Shown here in pieces: positions 49,403-57,154 of a stretch of DNA of 64,000 nt (positions within the stretch are counted from its first letter, which is position 1; each line of letters starts with the position of its first letter). The stretch covers positions 744,001 to 808,000 of the forward strand of contig NZ_PVTF01000002.1 in the NCBI RefSeq assembly GCF_003002815.1. The letters run 5' to 3'. Source of the stretch: Umezawaea tangerina (GTDB lineage: Bacteria; Actinomycetota; Actinomycetes; Mycobacteriales; Pseudonocardiaceae). The notes beneath the pieces are model-generated. The model was given only the letters and a program-made list of their open reading frames with translations. It searched no databases and had not been told where the DNA came from. The position numbers and the translations under genes were made by a program.

Positions 49403-51453
49403 CGGGCGTCCACGAGCTCGTCGCGGCACAGGGACCGCTGGCGGAGCAGCTCGTCGCGGTCGGCACCGGGGAGCACCAGCGCGCGGGTGTAGTCGTCGAC
49501 GGCGGCGGCCAGGTGGCCCGCGGCCTGGTGCACGAACCCCCTGTTGTACAGCAGGTCGGGGTTGTCGGGGTCGACCTCGACGGCGGTGGTGAGGTCGCGG
49601 ATCGCCGCGTCGTGGGCACCGTCGTCGTGGGCGAGCCCGGCGCGGTCGGCCAGCGCGGCCACGAGGTGGGGATCGAGCTCCAGCGCACGGTCGAACTCCT
49701 TCCGGGCCAGGTCCCGGTCGTCGGTCTCGAGGGCGAGCAGGCCGTTGGCGTGCACGAGCCGCGCGTCGGCGGGGTGCAGGCGCAGGCCCTCGGCGAGGTG
49801 GACGGCGGCGGTGTCGAGGTCGCCGGTGTCCAGCAGCAGGCTCACCAGGTTGAGCCGGGCGTCGACCTGGTCGGGCTCCAGGTCGACCACGTAGGCCAGC
49901 TCGGCGATCGCGCCCTCCAGGTCGCCCACCTCGACCAGGACGTCGGCCCGGTTGTAGTGCAGCTCGTAGAACGGCGCGGTGAGGGTGGTCGCGGTCGCGT
50001 AGTCGAGCAGCGCGCCCTCGGGGTCGCCGAGCTTGCGCCGGACGTCGGCCCGGTCGAAGTAGTAGTCCGGGTAGTTGGGGTCCAGCCCGATCACGGTGTC
50101 GAGGTCGGCCAGCGCCTCCTCGTAGCGGCCCAGCGCGCCGAGGACCTTGGAGCGGTTGTTCACCAGCACCGAGCGGTGCAGCTTGTGCTTGCCGGGGTCC
50201 AGCTCGCGGTCGAGGCGGGCCAGGCCGTCGGTCACCAGCTTCAACGCTCCCGGCAGGTTGTCCAGGTGCGTCTCGACGAGCGCCAGCCCGTTCTTCTGGA
50301 ACACGGTCTGGAAGATCCGCTGCTCGGGGTCGGGCAGCACCGAGGCGATGGCCACGGCGTTGTTGAGCAGGATCTTGGCCTGGTGGTGGTCCTTGTGCTC
50401 CGGCGGGTGGTGGCGGGTGTAGAGCATCGCCATCGCGTAGGAGCAGAACATGTGCACCATCGGGAGGGTGTAGCGGCCGCGCAGCTCGTCGTAGAGCGGC
50501 AGGCTCTCCAGGCTGCGGTTCAACGACGCCAGCCCGGTGGTCATCTTCGTCGTCAGCAGCCAGTAGCGCTCCTGCTGCTCCTCCGGGTCGGTGATCGCCC
50601 GGCCGCGCGGCACGTACTCCAGCAGCGAGTGGTAGAAGCCCATGTCGAAGCAGTGGTTGGCCGCGTCCAGCATCGCGTCGCCGCCCACGCCGGTCGGGTC
50701 GCCACCGTGTTCGAGGTGGTGCAGCAGCGCGCCGAGCCGCAGGCTCCAGTCGCCGTCGGCCAGCTCGGCCGCCCGCGCGTCGTGCAGTGCCGCCACGACA
50801 ACGGGATCGGCCTCGGCGTAGGCCGCCAGCTCGTGCGGGTCGTTGGAGGTGCAGTCGCCCGCGACGAAGGCGCGCACCAGCTCCTCGGCCGGTCGCACGG
50901 GCCCGTCGGCGGGCGGGTTCACCACGTCCTCCCGGTCCGCGTGGGCGCGCAGGGCCTCGGCCAGCTCCTCGACGACGGCGTCGGTCCGGGTGCCGACGAC
51001 GAACCGGACCCGGCCCGACCGGGCGCGGCGCACCGCGATGGCGAGGAACTCCTGGTCGGTGTGGTCGGCCTCGTCGACGTTGGTGAACGACAGCACCAGG
51101 TGCCGGTCGGCCAGTGCCGCGTAGGACTCCAGGAGCTCGACCACGCCGTGCGCCAGCCGCCGGGTGCGGTTGGCCGGGTAGATGCGGGTCCGCTCGCTGG
51201 GGATCGCCACCGACGTCAGCGTCTCCGGCGCGGCGCCGATCGCCTCGGTCAGCTCCGGGGCGGCGGACAGGATCTCGATCGAGTGCGAGCGCACCAGGTC
51301 CGGCCACCGCGACTGGACGTCGGGCACCAGCTCGCGCAGCAGCGTCCCCATCCCGGTGTACGGGCCGCGCAGCCGCCGGTGGGAGTCGACGCGGAAGTCG
51401 GCACCGTCGTCGTGCGCGGATCGTGGGTCGACCCGCCACAGGTGTTCGCTCAT
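49399..51453 (-). CDS. TPR protein with STAND-like N-domain lacking a P-loop
   Basis: 684 residues from ATG 51453, with AGAGGA upstream. Residues ~1-210 resemble an AAA/STAND core (RRLRGPYTGMGTLLRELVPDVQSRWPDLVRSHSIEILSAAPEL ... LVLSFTNVDEADHTDQEFLAIAVRRARSGRVRFVVGTR). The expected Walker A is missing; GPYTGMGTLL stands where a P-loop would be, and FTNVDEAD is a Walker B-like strand. Residues ~400-684 are at least six TPR units (ALADLDTVIGLDPNYPDYYFDRADVRRKLGDPEGALLDYATA, and so on). Its place between the PqqD-like/M50 gene and the flavin reductase suggests a scaffold that binds peptide or enzyme. No enzymatic activity is evident. Confidence 0.8.
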   Translation of the reverse strand: MSEHLWRVDPRSAHDDGADFRVDSHRRLRGPYTGMGTLLRELVPDVQSRWPDLVRSHSIEILSAAPELTEAIGAAPETLTSVAIPSERTRIYPANRTRRLAHGVVELLESYAALADRHLVLSFTNVDEADHTDQEFLAIAVRRARSGRVRFVVGTRTDAVVEELAEALRAHADREDVVNPPADGPVRPAEELVRAFVAGDCTSNDPHELAAYAEADPVVVAALHDARAAELADGDWSLRLGALLHHLEHGGDPTGVGGDAMLDAANHCFDMGFYHSLLEYVPRGRAITDPEEQQERYWLLTTKMTTGLASLNRSLESLPLYDELRGRYTLPMVHMFCSYAMAMLYTRHHPPEHKDHHQAKILLNNAVAIASVLPDPEQRIFQTVFQKNGLALVETHLDNLPGALKLVTDGLARLDRELDPGKHKLHRSVLVNNRSKVLGALGRYEEALADLDTVIGLDPNYPDYYFDRADVRRKLGDPEGALLDYATATTLTAPFYELHYNRADVLVEVGDLEGAIAELAYVVDLEPDQVDARLNLVSLLLDTGDLDTAAVHLAEGLRLHPADARLVHANGLLALETDDRDLARKEFDRALELDPHLVAALADRAGLAHDDGAHDAAIRDLTTAVEVDPDNPDLLYNRGFVHQAAGHLAAAVDDYTRALVLPGADRDELLRQRSLCRDELVDAR

Positions 51454-51471
51454 GTCATTCCTCTCGGGTGG

Positions 51472-52626
51472 TCAGGTCGACGTGCGGTCGGTCCGACGGT
51501 CGGTGACGAGGGTCAGGAGGACGAGCTGGACCACGATCAGCAGCACGGCGACCGCGGAGTCCCAGAACCCGGCGCCGCCCGCCGTGCCACCCGACAGGGC
51601 GGTCCACAGCCGGGCGCCGAACTCCAGCACCACCGGCACGATCGCGAGCAGCACCGTCACCAGCAGGAAGACGACACCGGCCACGGAGGTCAGCGCGAAC
51701 CAGGGCGCCAGCTGCCGGTCGCGCGGGGCGAACGCGCTGTCGTCCACTGTGGACTTCCGCACGAAGGGCAGCCGGTGGAACCGGTTGCGCAGGTAGGCCG
51801 AGGCCGCCTCGTGCAGGTTCGTGCAGCCCGCCATCGTGGTCAGCACGTAGTACAGGTCGGTGCGCAGGAACAGGTAGGACTGCCAGACCAGCCGCAGCAG
51901 CACCAGGTAGGCGATGGCGAGCGCGAGCCGCCCGCCCCACGCCGAGTCGTCGACCGCGGCCACGAGGGTCAGCGCGCTGAACAACAGCACGTCGGCCACC
52001 ACCCCGGCGAGGAACGGCAGGTAGCGCTTGGACTTCGGGACGCTCAGCAGGCCGTTGAGCTCGGTCTCGAAGACGATGAAGTACAGCCTCCTGCTCACGT
52101 TCAGCTTCGACGGCACACCGAGCCGCCTGCCCGCGAGCACGTGGAACCACTCGTGGAACAGCACGGCGGGCACCTGCGTGAACGTCAGCACCACCTGCAC
52201 CGCGACCAGCGACGGCGTGAAGAACACGCTGGACCCGTGCGGGCGCAGCTCCGGCCGGGCGACCATGACGAGCACCGCCGCGGTCACCAGCGCCGCGTAC
52301 CCGAGCCAGGCGGGCGGTGAGAACGCCGCCCGCCCCAACGCCCGGTACCGCACCGGCGCGACCTCGACGACCTCACCGTCCTCGCGCAGGAACTCCAGCT
52401 CCCGCAACGCCTCCACGAAGTCGGCCATGTCGATGGGCTCGCCGAACTCCGCCTCGTACCAGGCGGCCGCCTCGGCGACCGGCATCCCGTCGAACAGCCT
52501 GCGCAGCAGCGCCGCGCCGTCCTCGGGCAGCACGGCGTAGGACTCGACGTCGAACCGGCCGACGGTGACCCCGTCCCGGTCCTGGACGAACGTCAGGGGG
52601 TGGAACTCGAGGTGGCTCGCCGACAT
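51472..52626 (-). CDS. PqqD-like (RRE)/M50 membrane metallopeptidase fusion
   Basis: 384 residues from ATG 52626, with ACGGAG upstream. Residues ~20-95 look like a PqqD-type winged helix, the RiPP recognition element (VGRFDVESYAVLPEDGAALLRRLFDG, PVAEAAAWYEAEFGEPIDMADFVEALRELEFL). The rest has six or more membrane helices with an M50 site-2-protease motif VLFHEWFHVLAGRRLG (HExxH, His158/Glu159/His162); an Asp in LAGVVADVLLF may be the third ligand. The form suggests leader-peptide recognition and removal, or export, at the membrane. Encoded 75 nt downstream of the 26-residue peptide, after a stem-loop that probably lowers its expression relative to the peptide. Confidence 0.8.
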   Translation of the reverse strand: MSASHLEFHPLTFVQDRDGVTVGRFDVESYAVLPEDGAALLRRLFDGMPVAEAAAWYEAEFGEPIDMADFVEALRELEFLREDGEVVEVAPVRYRALGRAAFSPPAWLGYAALVTAAVLVMVARPELRPHGSSVFFTPSLVAVQVVLTFTQVPAVLFHEWFHVLAGRRLGVPSKLNVSRRLYFIVFETELNGLLSVPKSKRYLPFLAGVVADVLLFSALTLVAAVDDSAWGGRLALAIAYLVLLRLVWQSYLFLRTDLYYVLTTMAGCTNLHEAASAYLRNRFHRLPFVRKSTVDDSAFAPRDRQLAPWFALTSVAGVVFLLVTVLLAIVPVVLEFGARLWTALSGGTAGGAGFWDSAVAVLLIVVQLVLLTLVTDRRTDRTST

Positions 52627-52658
52627 CGCGCATCTCCGTGACAGGTCGTACCGGTGCA

Positions 52659-52691
52659 GGCCGCCCCCGGTTCTGGGGCTCGGGGGCGGCC
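52659..52691 (-). terminator. Stem-loop attenuator between peptide and M50 gene
   Basis: 11-bp perfect stem (52659-52669 with 52681-52691), 11-nt loop, beginning 10 nt after the peptide stop. Such hairpins after short precursor genes favour high precursor dose with partial read-through into the operon. Confidence 0.65.
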
Positions 52692-52701
52692 GCTCACCGG
52701 A

Positions 52702-52782
52702 TCAGCAACAGGGGGAGCAGTAGCCCGCCGCGGACGACGTGAGCTTGATCGAACCGGTCTTGCGGATGGCGATCTTCTTCAT
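52702..52782 (-). CDS. 26-residue RiPP-type precursor peptide ending YCSPCC
   Basis: ATG 52782 sits behind an excellent ribosome site (AGGAGGTGA, 6 nt gap). The peptide begins MKKIAIRKTGSIKLTSS and ends AAGYCSPCC: a short basic leader-like half and a C-terminus with three Cys, two of them adjacent and last. Its size and basic start recall PqqA/MftA-type precursors rather than lanthipeptides. It is the first gene of an operon with a PqqD-like/M50 protein, with a divergent HFCD flavoprotein beyond. EpiD-family enzymes act on C-terminal Cys, so the CC end is the expected reaction site. The frame is too short for routine gene finding; the call rests on the ribosome site, terminator and neighbours. 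Confidence 0.75.
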   Translation of the reverse strand: MKKIAIRKTGSIKLTSSAAGYCSPCC

Positions 52783-52860
52783 GTTCTTCACCTCCTGATC
52801 GGCCGGCGGGATGGGTCGAGCAGCCGGCGACGGCGACGACGCTGCCGGCCACCGGACCCC

Positions 52861-52933
52861 GTGCCATGGGGGCCGTGCCCCCGTGTTCTTCGGGTGGACG
52901 CGCAGAAGATGCGGGGGCACTCCCCCATGGCAC
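52861..52933. promoter_or_regulatory. 73-bp inverted repeat between the peptide and flavoprotein genes
   Basis: GTGCCATGGGGG... at 52861-52883 is complementary to 52912-52933, 23 against 22 nt with one small bulge/mismatch region. The intervening 28 nt contain a further TTCTT/AGAAG match. It lies in the 182-bp divergent gap, 78 bp from the peptide start and 31 bp from the flavoprotein start. It could be an operator, an mRNA hairpin in the flavoprotein leader, or a tiny mobile element. Confidence 0.5.
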
Positions 52934-52964
52934 GGCGGCCGGTCGCGGCAGCAGGGTGGGGCGC

Positions 52965-53513
52965 ATGCGAGACGACGCGCTTTCGATCATCGTGTCCGGG
53001 TCGAGTGCCGCCCTGGGCATGCCCGGCTACCTGACGTGGCTGCGCCAGGAGGTCGACCTGAGCCTGCGCGTGCTGCTCACCCGCGGCGCCGAGCGGTTCC
53101 TGCGGCGCGAGGTGCTGGACTGGTACGCCGAAGAGGTCTACACCAGCGACGACCCGACCCTGAACCCGACGGAGTTCGCCAAGCGGTCACTGGGCGTCGT
53201 GGTGCTGCCCTCCACCGCGAACATGCTGGCAGCGGCCGCACTCGGCCTGGCGGGCACACCCGCGCAGACGGTGCTGCTGGCGTGCGACGGGCCCGCGCTG
53301 TTCTTCCCGAGCATGAACCAGACGATGTGGAAGAAGACGTCCACGCAGCGGCACGTGACGACGCTGCGGGAGGACGGGCACACGGTCGCGGAGCCGCAGG
53401 AGCGGGCGGTGTTCGAGCTGTGGCGGAGGGAGAACGCGATGGGGATCGGGATGCCTGCGCCGGATGAGGCTACGGAGTTGATCGTGGGGTGGTTGGAGGG
53501 GGGTTCGTCTTGA
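52965..53513 (+). CDS. HFCD-family flavoprotein (EpiD/LanD-like Cys decarboxylase relative)
   Basis: 182 residues from ATG 52965. FMN-fold start LSIIVSGSSAALGMPGYLTWLRQEVDLSLRVLLTRGAERFL; LPSTANMLAAAALGLAG (PSTANM 82-87, the PASANT motif); and FFPSMNQTMW (PSMNQTMW 115-122, the PxMNxxMW clamp). These define the homo-oligomeric flavin-containing Cys decarboxylases. EpiD oxidatively decarboxylates a C-terminal Cys of its peptide. In the segment aligned with EpiD DPLLNHINI this protein has DPTLNPTEF, so the catalytic His67 of EpiD is Pro68 here. It may use another base or do different chemistry. Divergent from the YCSPCC peptide. Confidence 0.82.
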   Translation: MRDDALSIIVSGSSAALGMPGYLTWLRQEVDLSLRVLLTRGAERFLRREVLDWYAEEVYTSDDPTLNPTEFAKRSLGVVVLPSTANMLAAAALGLAGTPAQTVLLACDGPALFFPSMNQTMWKKTSTQRHVTTLREDGHTVAEPQERAVFELWRRENAMGIGMPAPDEATELIVGWLEGGSS

Positions 53514-53574
53514 TGGTTTCGTTGGGGCGGGGTGCGCTGTGTGGTCGGGTCGGTGTCGCTGCGGGGGACTTCGA

Positions 53575-53694
53575 GTGCGGCCGACTTGACTTGGGGCCCC
53601 TTTTTTGGGCTTCGTCGGGCGAAAAAGGGCAGGTGGTAGAGCCTGCCCGCCGACTCATTGTAAGCCCAAAAACCCCAAGTCAAGTCGGCCGCAC
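53575..53694. mobile_element. MITE-like 120-bp hairpin element
   Basis: Termini 53575-53596 and 53673-53694 are perfectly complementary over 22 bp (gtgcggccgacttgact...). Pairing continues from 53602-53612 to 53662-53672 (11 bp) after a 5-nt bulge, and an inner hairpin GGGCAGG/CCTGCCC lies at 53627-53648. It has no coding potential. A 13-bp direct repeat (ggtttcgttgggg) is found on both sides at 53515-53527 and 53713-53725. It is likely a member of a dispersed repeat family of this genome. Confidence 0.6.
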
Positions 53695-53819
53695 GGGCGG
53701 ACGAGCTTGCTCGGTTTCGTTGGGGTTGGGCGGTTTGCTCGGTTGGTGATCGGAGTGCACTTTGTTCTTTCAGCCCTTCCGATCGTCGTCGGCGCGCCCG
53801 TGGGCCGTTCGCCTCCGGC

Positions 53820-53960
53820 CTCTCCTTCGGTCCGTCTGCTCAGTCCATCCGCACAGCCCATCCCCTCAGCCCACCCTCACAATCCATTCCCTCAGCCCAT
53901 CCCCTCCGTCCCCCGTCTCCCCGTCCTCCCCTCCGCCCATCCCTCAATCCATTCCCCCGA
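53820..53960. repeat. C-rich imperfect tandem repeats downstream of the LuxR gene
   Basis: Repeats of the type (c)agcccatccc(ct) and atccattcc(c)tca run from about 53840 to 53960. On the minus strand they are runs of GGGG/GGGGG separated by short spacers, with G-quadruplex potential. The unit GGGAATGGATTG, the end of the LuxR gene, recurs at about 53881-53892, so the array seems partly built from the gene's own 3' end. Confidence 0.6.
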
Positions 53961-56865
53961 TCACGTGGTCGATGGCGAAGCGGTTGAGGGCGGCGCGGTC
54001 GGGTTGGGAGGTTTTGGCCAGGAGGCTGGCTACGTGTTTTTCGACGGTGCGGGGGGAGATGAAGAGGCGTTTGCCGATTTCGGTGTTGCCGAGGCGTTCG
54101 GCCAGGAGGCGGAGGACTTCGTGTTCGCGGACGGTGACGCCCATCGAGCGGATGGGGGCGGGGAGGTTCGCCGTGCCGTTGCGGTGTTGGGTGGCGGAGA
54201 CGCCCGCGCGGCGCAGCAGGACCCGGCAGGCGCTGGTGATGGCGGGGACGTCGTCCTGGTGGAAGTAGGTCTCGGCTTCGCGGAGCCAGTTCGCGGGGGA
54301 GCCCCAGGTGTCGGAGATGGCGGCTTCGGCGGCAAGGCGGAGGCCGAGGTGGCGGGCCATGGCGAAGGGTTCGGAGATCTGGAGGTGTTCGACCATCGCG
54401 GCGGCGGCGGCCGCGGACTGGCCCGCGCGGCCGAGGAGGACGGCTTTGGCGAGGTGGAGGAACTGGCGGTTCCAGGCGAGGGCGCCGGCCGGGACGGCTG
54501 CCGCCTCCTCGTACTCGCGCCACCCCATCTCGCCGCCGAGGACGCCGAGCAGGACGCGCAGCCCGTAGCGGCCCGCCAGCACGTAGTTGGTCGGGTTCTC
54601 CGCCTCGCTCGCGATCGCGTCGTCGAGCGCCCGCACCGCCTGCGGCCGGTTCTCCTCCAGCAGGGCGCAGAACGCCTCGCAAAGACCGTGCACCAACGGC
54701 ATCTGGTGCGAGTCGCGGCCGTCCCACCGGTCGAACTCGGCAAGCGCGCGGGTCATCCCGGAGCGCCTGCCGCGGTGGGCGAACATCGCGGCCTTCGCCA
54801 TCAGGACGTAGCGGATCGAGTACCGCAGCCGCATCCTCGTCACCACGGGCACGCAGTGGTCCGCCAGCTCCGCCGCCCGGACGAACTCGCCGCGCAGCAC
54901 CGCGACCATGACCAGGTTGACCTCGAGCAGGTACCCCTCGGTGATCGCGCCGACCTGGAACGCCTGCAGGTGGGCCCGCCGCAACCGGGCCGCGCGGCCG
55001 GAGCGCAGGTTCTCGTTGACGCCGGACCGCGCGAGCGCGCGCAGCTGCACCGACCGCAGCCGGTGCCGGTGCGCCAGCTCGGCCATGCGCGTGAAGTAGC
55101 CGTCGGACTCGGTGAGGTCCTGTTGGCGGGTGAGGGTTCCCAGCAGCTCCAGCGCCTCGCACGCGACCTCCGGCAGGTCCGCCTGCTCCGCGTCGCGCAG
55201 GGCCCGGCGCACCAGTCGTTCGGCGACGGTCCTGCGGTCGGCGCCCGGCGTCTCCAGGGTCAACGTCGCCGCGATCACGTCGACCTCGGCGGTGAGCCGC
55301 GGCGCGACGTCCGGGCCGAGCAGCGCGCGGGTGCTGGCGATCTCCTCCGCGCCCTGCGCCCACAGTCCCGCGCGCACGGCCACCCGCGCCAGCACGGTGT
55401 GCAGCGACGCCTGCCGCTCCACGCTCAGGCCGGGGTCGTCCAGGTCCGGCGCCAAGGCGAGCGCCTGCTCCACCTGGCCCGCCTCGGCGAGGGCGTTGAG
55501 CAGCAGCTCCAGCACCGCCACCCGTTCCTCGTCGTCGTGCGCGAGCAGGTCGTGCGCCCGGCGCAGCAGGTCGACGGCGGTGGCCGCCGCCCCGTCGGCG
55601 AGCATCCGGCGGCCCGCCTCGGCGAACAGGCCCGCGGCGGTGGCGACGTCCCCTGACTCCAGCCGCAGGATCGCCGCCGACGTGCACCACTCGCCGGGCA
55701 GGCCGGGGTGGTCGACCTCCACGGCGTCGGCCGCGCGCCGGGCCAGCTCGGCCCGTTCGCTCGCGCCCAGCCTGGCCAGCAGCGCGTCCGCGGTCAGCGC
55801 GTGCCGGAACGAGTACCACTCCGGCGCGGGGCGGTCGGGGGTGACCAGCTGGGCCTCGACCGCGGAACGCAGGTGCCGCAACAGGTCCGCCTGCTCCAGC
55901 CCGCACACCGCCCGCACGACCGACAGCGGGAAACGACGGCCCAGCACGGCCGCGACGTGCAGCAGGGCCGCGACCTCGGGAGCGAGCCGGTCGACCCGGT
56001 GCGAGACGCTGAGGACCACGGTCACCGGCACCGGTGTGTGCCCCTCGCCGCGCACCGACCAGCCGTCCGGGTCCCGCACGAGCCCGCCCACGGCGACCAT
56101 GCTGTCCAGCAGCTCCTCGACGACGAACGGCACGCCGTCGCTGTCGCGGAACAGCCGGTCCACCGCCGCGCCGGGCACGTCGTCGGACGGCACGCCCAGG
56201 CAGGACGCAACGAGCTCCCGCACCCCCTCCGGGTCGAGGCGACCCGGCTCGACGACCGTGACACCCGACCGCCGTCCGCCGCCCCGCACCAGCTCCCAGG
56301 CCGGACCGGCCTGGGAGCGGGCGGTCGTCAGCAGCACGACCGGCTGGCCGACGAGGTTGTCGGCGAGGTAGTCCACGATCGCCAGCGTCTCCGCGTCCGC
56401 GTCGTGCAGGTCCTCCAGGACGATCAGGCACCCGACGTCCCGGCCGAGCACGGCGAGCAGCCGCAGCAGGCCTTCGGCGACGACGAGCAGCGACTCGTCG
56501 TCGCCGAAGGCCGTGGCGTCGCGCCATTCCGGCAGGAACCGGGCCAGCGACGGGCGGTAGGGCACCAGCTCGGGGTCGGTGGGCAGCCCGCTCTCGCGGG
56601 TCAGCGAGAACAGCGCCTCGGAGATCGGTCGGAACGGCGCGGGCGCGCCGCTCGCGCTCGCCCGCCCCCGCAGCACCCGCATCCCGCGCGACAGCGCGTG
56701 CTCGGCCGCCTCGGTGACCAGTCTGGACTTCCCGATCCCCGCCTCGCCGAGCACGAACACCGTGCCGCCCCGCTGCCTCGAACCGTCCTCCACCGCGGTG
56801 GTGAGCACGCGCGACTCCGCCGTGCGCCCGACCGTCCGCGGCGAGGGGACCACTACCGCCGTCAT
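53944..56865 (-). CDS. Large ATP-binding LuxR-family regulator at the lanthipeptide locus
   Basis: 973 residues from ATG 56865, 28 nt after the second lanthipeptide precursor stop. AAA/STAND start TVGRTAESRVLTTAVED and Walker A TVFVLGEAGIGKSRLVTEAAEH (~35-55), Walker B CLIVLEDLHDADAETLAIVDYL, a long helical-repeat middle (~320-890), and a C-terminal LuxR HTH (VTVREHEVLRLLAERLGNTEIGKRLFISPRTVEKHVASLLAKT). Such LAL regulators are usually cluster-situated activators. It is on the same strand as lanM and both precursors and likely cotranscribed; it may also act on the divergent peptide locus beyond the repeats. Confidence 0.9.
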   Translation of the reverse strand: MTAVVVPSPRTVGRTAESRVLTTAVEDGSRQRGGTVFVLGEAGIGKSRLVTEAAEHALSRGMRVLRGRASASGAPAPFRPISEALFSLTRESGLPTDPELVPYRPSLARFLPEWRDATAFGDDESLLVVAEGLLRLLAVLGRDVGCLIVLEDLHDADAETLAIVDYLADNLVGQPVVLLTTARSQAGPAWELVRGGGRRSGVTVVEPGRLDPEGVRELVASCLGVPSDDVPGAAVDRLFRDSDGVPFVVEELLDSMVAVGGLVRDPDGWSVRGEGHTPVPVTVVLSVSHRVDRLAPEVAALLHVAAVLGRRFPLSVVRAVCGLEQADLLRHLRSAVEAQLVTPDRPAPEWYSFRHALTADALLARLGASERAELARRAADAVEVDHPGLPGEWCTSAAILRLESGDVATAAGLFAEAGRRMLADGAAATAVDLLRRAHDLLAHDDEERVAVLELLLNALAEAGQVEQALALAPDLDDPGLSVERQASLHTVLARVAVRAGLWAQGAEEIASTRALLGPDVAPRLTAEVDVIAATLTLETPGADRRTVAERLVRRALRDAEQADLPEVACEALELLGTLTRQQDLTESDGYFTRMAELAHRHRLRSVQLRALARSGVNENLRSGRAARLRRAHLQAFQVGAITEGYLLEVNLVMVAVLRGEFVRAAELADHCVPVVTRMRLRYSIRYVLMAKAAMFAHRGRRSGMTRALAEFDRWDGRDSHQMPLVHGLCEAFCALLEENRPQAVRALDDAIASEAENPTNYVLAGRYGLRVLLGVLGGEMGWREYEEAAAVPAGALAWNRQFLHLAKAVLLGRAGQSAAAAAAMVEHLQISEPFAMARHLGLRLAAEAAISDTWGSPANWLREAETYFHQDDVPAITSACRVLLRRAGVSATQHRNGTANLPAPIRSMGVTVREHEVLRLLAERLGNTEIGKRLFISPRTVEKHVASLLAKTSQPDRAALNRFAIDHVIGGMD

Positions 56866-56893
56866 GCGAGCCCCGGCTCCCGTCACCCGTCCG

Positions 56894-57154
56894 TCAGTAC
56901 CGGTCGTCCGCGAACGACCCGTACCCGAGGCACGGGCCGGACACCGACGGCGGTGTGAACGTGGACAGGGTCCAGGTGTCGGCCGCGGTGACGCCGGACG
57001 CGCACAGCGCTCCGGCACCCGTCGGACCGGCGGGCGTCAGCGCCATCTCCCCCGCCGGATGGGGTGGACAGGAGTCCGGGGCGAGTTTCCACCTTGCGTC
57101 CGGGTCCTTCCACAGGCGGACGGTCTCGGCGACGTCGATCGTCGGTGCGGTCAT
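56894..57154 (-). CDS. Class II lanthipeptide precursor A2
   Basis: 86 residues from ATG 57154 (GGAGGAAACC upstream; ATG 57166 is in frame). Leader APTIDVAETVRLWKDPDARWKL, then SCPPHPAGEMALTP. The WKDxxxR...HPAG pattern is shared with actagardine-type LanA leaders. The C-terminal part is DTWTLSTFTPPSVSGPCLGYG followed by SFADDRY. Three Cys occur: one before HPAG, one in ALCASG, one in SGPC. Only the last is conserved with the paralogue, so at most one or two thioether rings are likely. Tandem duplicate of A1. Confidence 0.8.
   Translation of the reverse strand: MTAPTIDVAETVRLWKDPDARWKLAPDSCPPHPAGEMALTPAGPTGAGALCASGVTAADTWTLSTFTPPSVSGPCLGYGSFADDRY

Noticed and set aside
52965-53513. The HFCD flavoprotein considered as LanD of the lanM locus
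   Set aside because: The lanthipeptide precursors end in acidic/Tyr tails, not Cys, and the gene is divergent from the YCSPCC peptide; assignment to that locus is more coherent, though action in both cannot be excluded.
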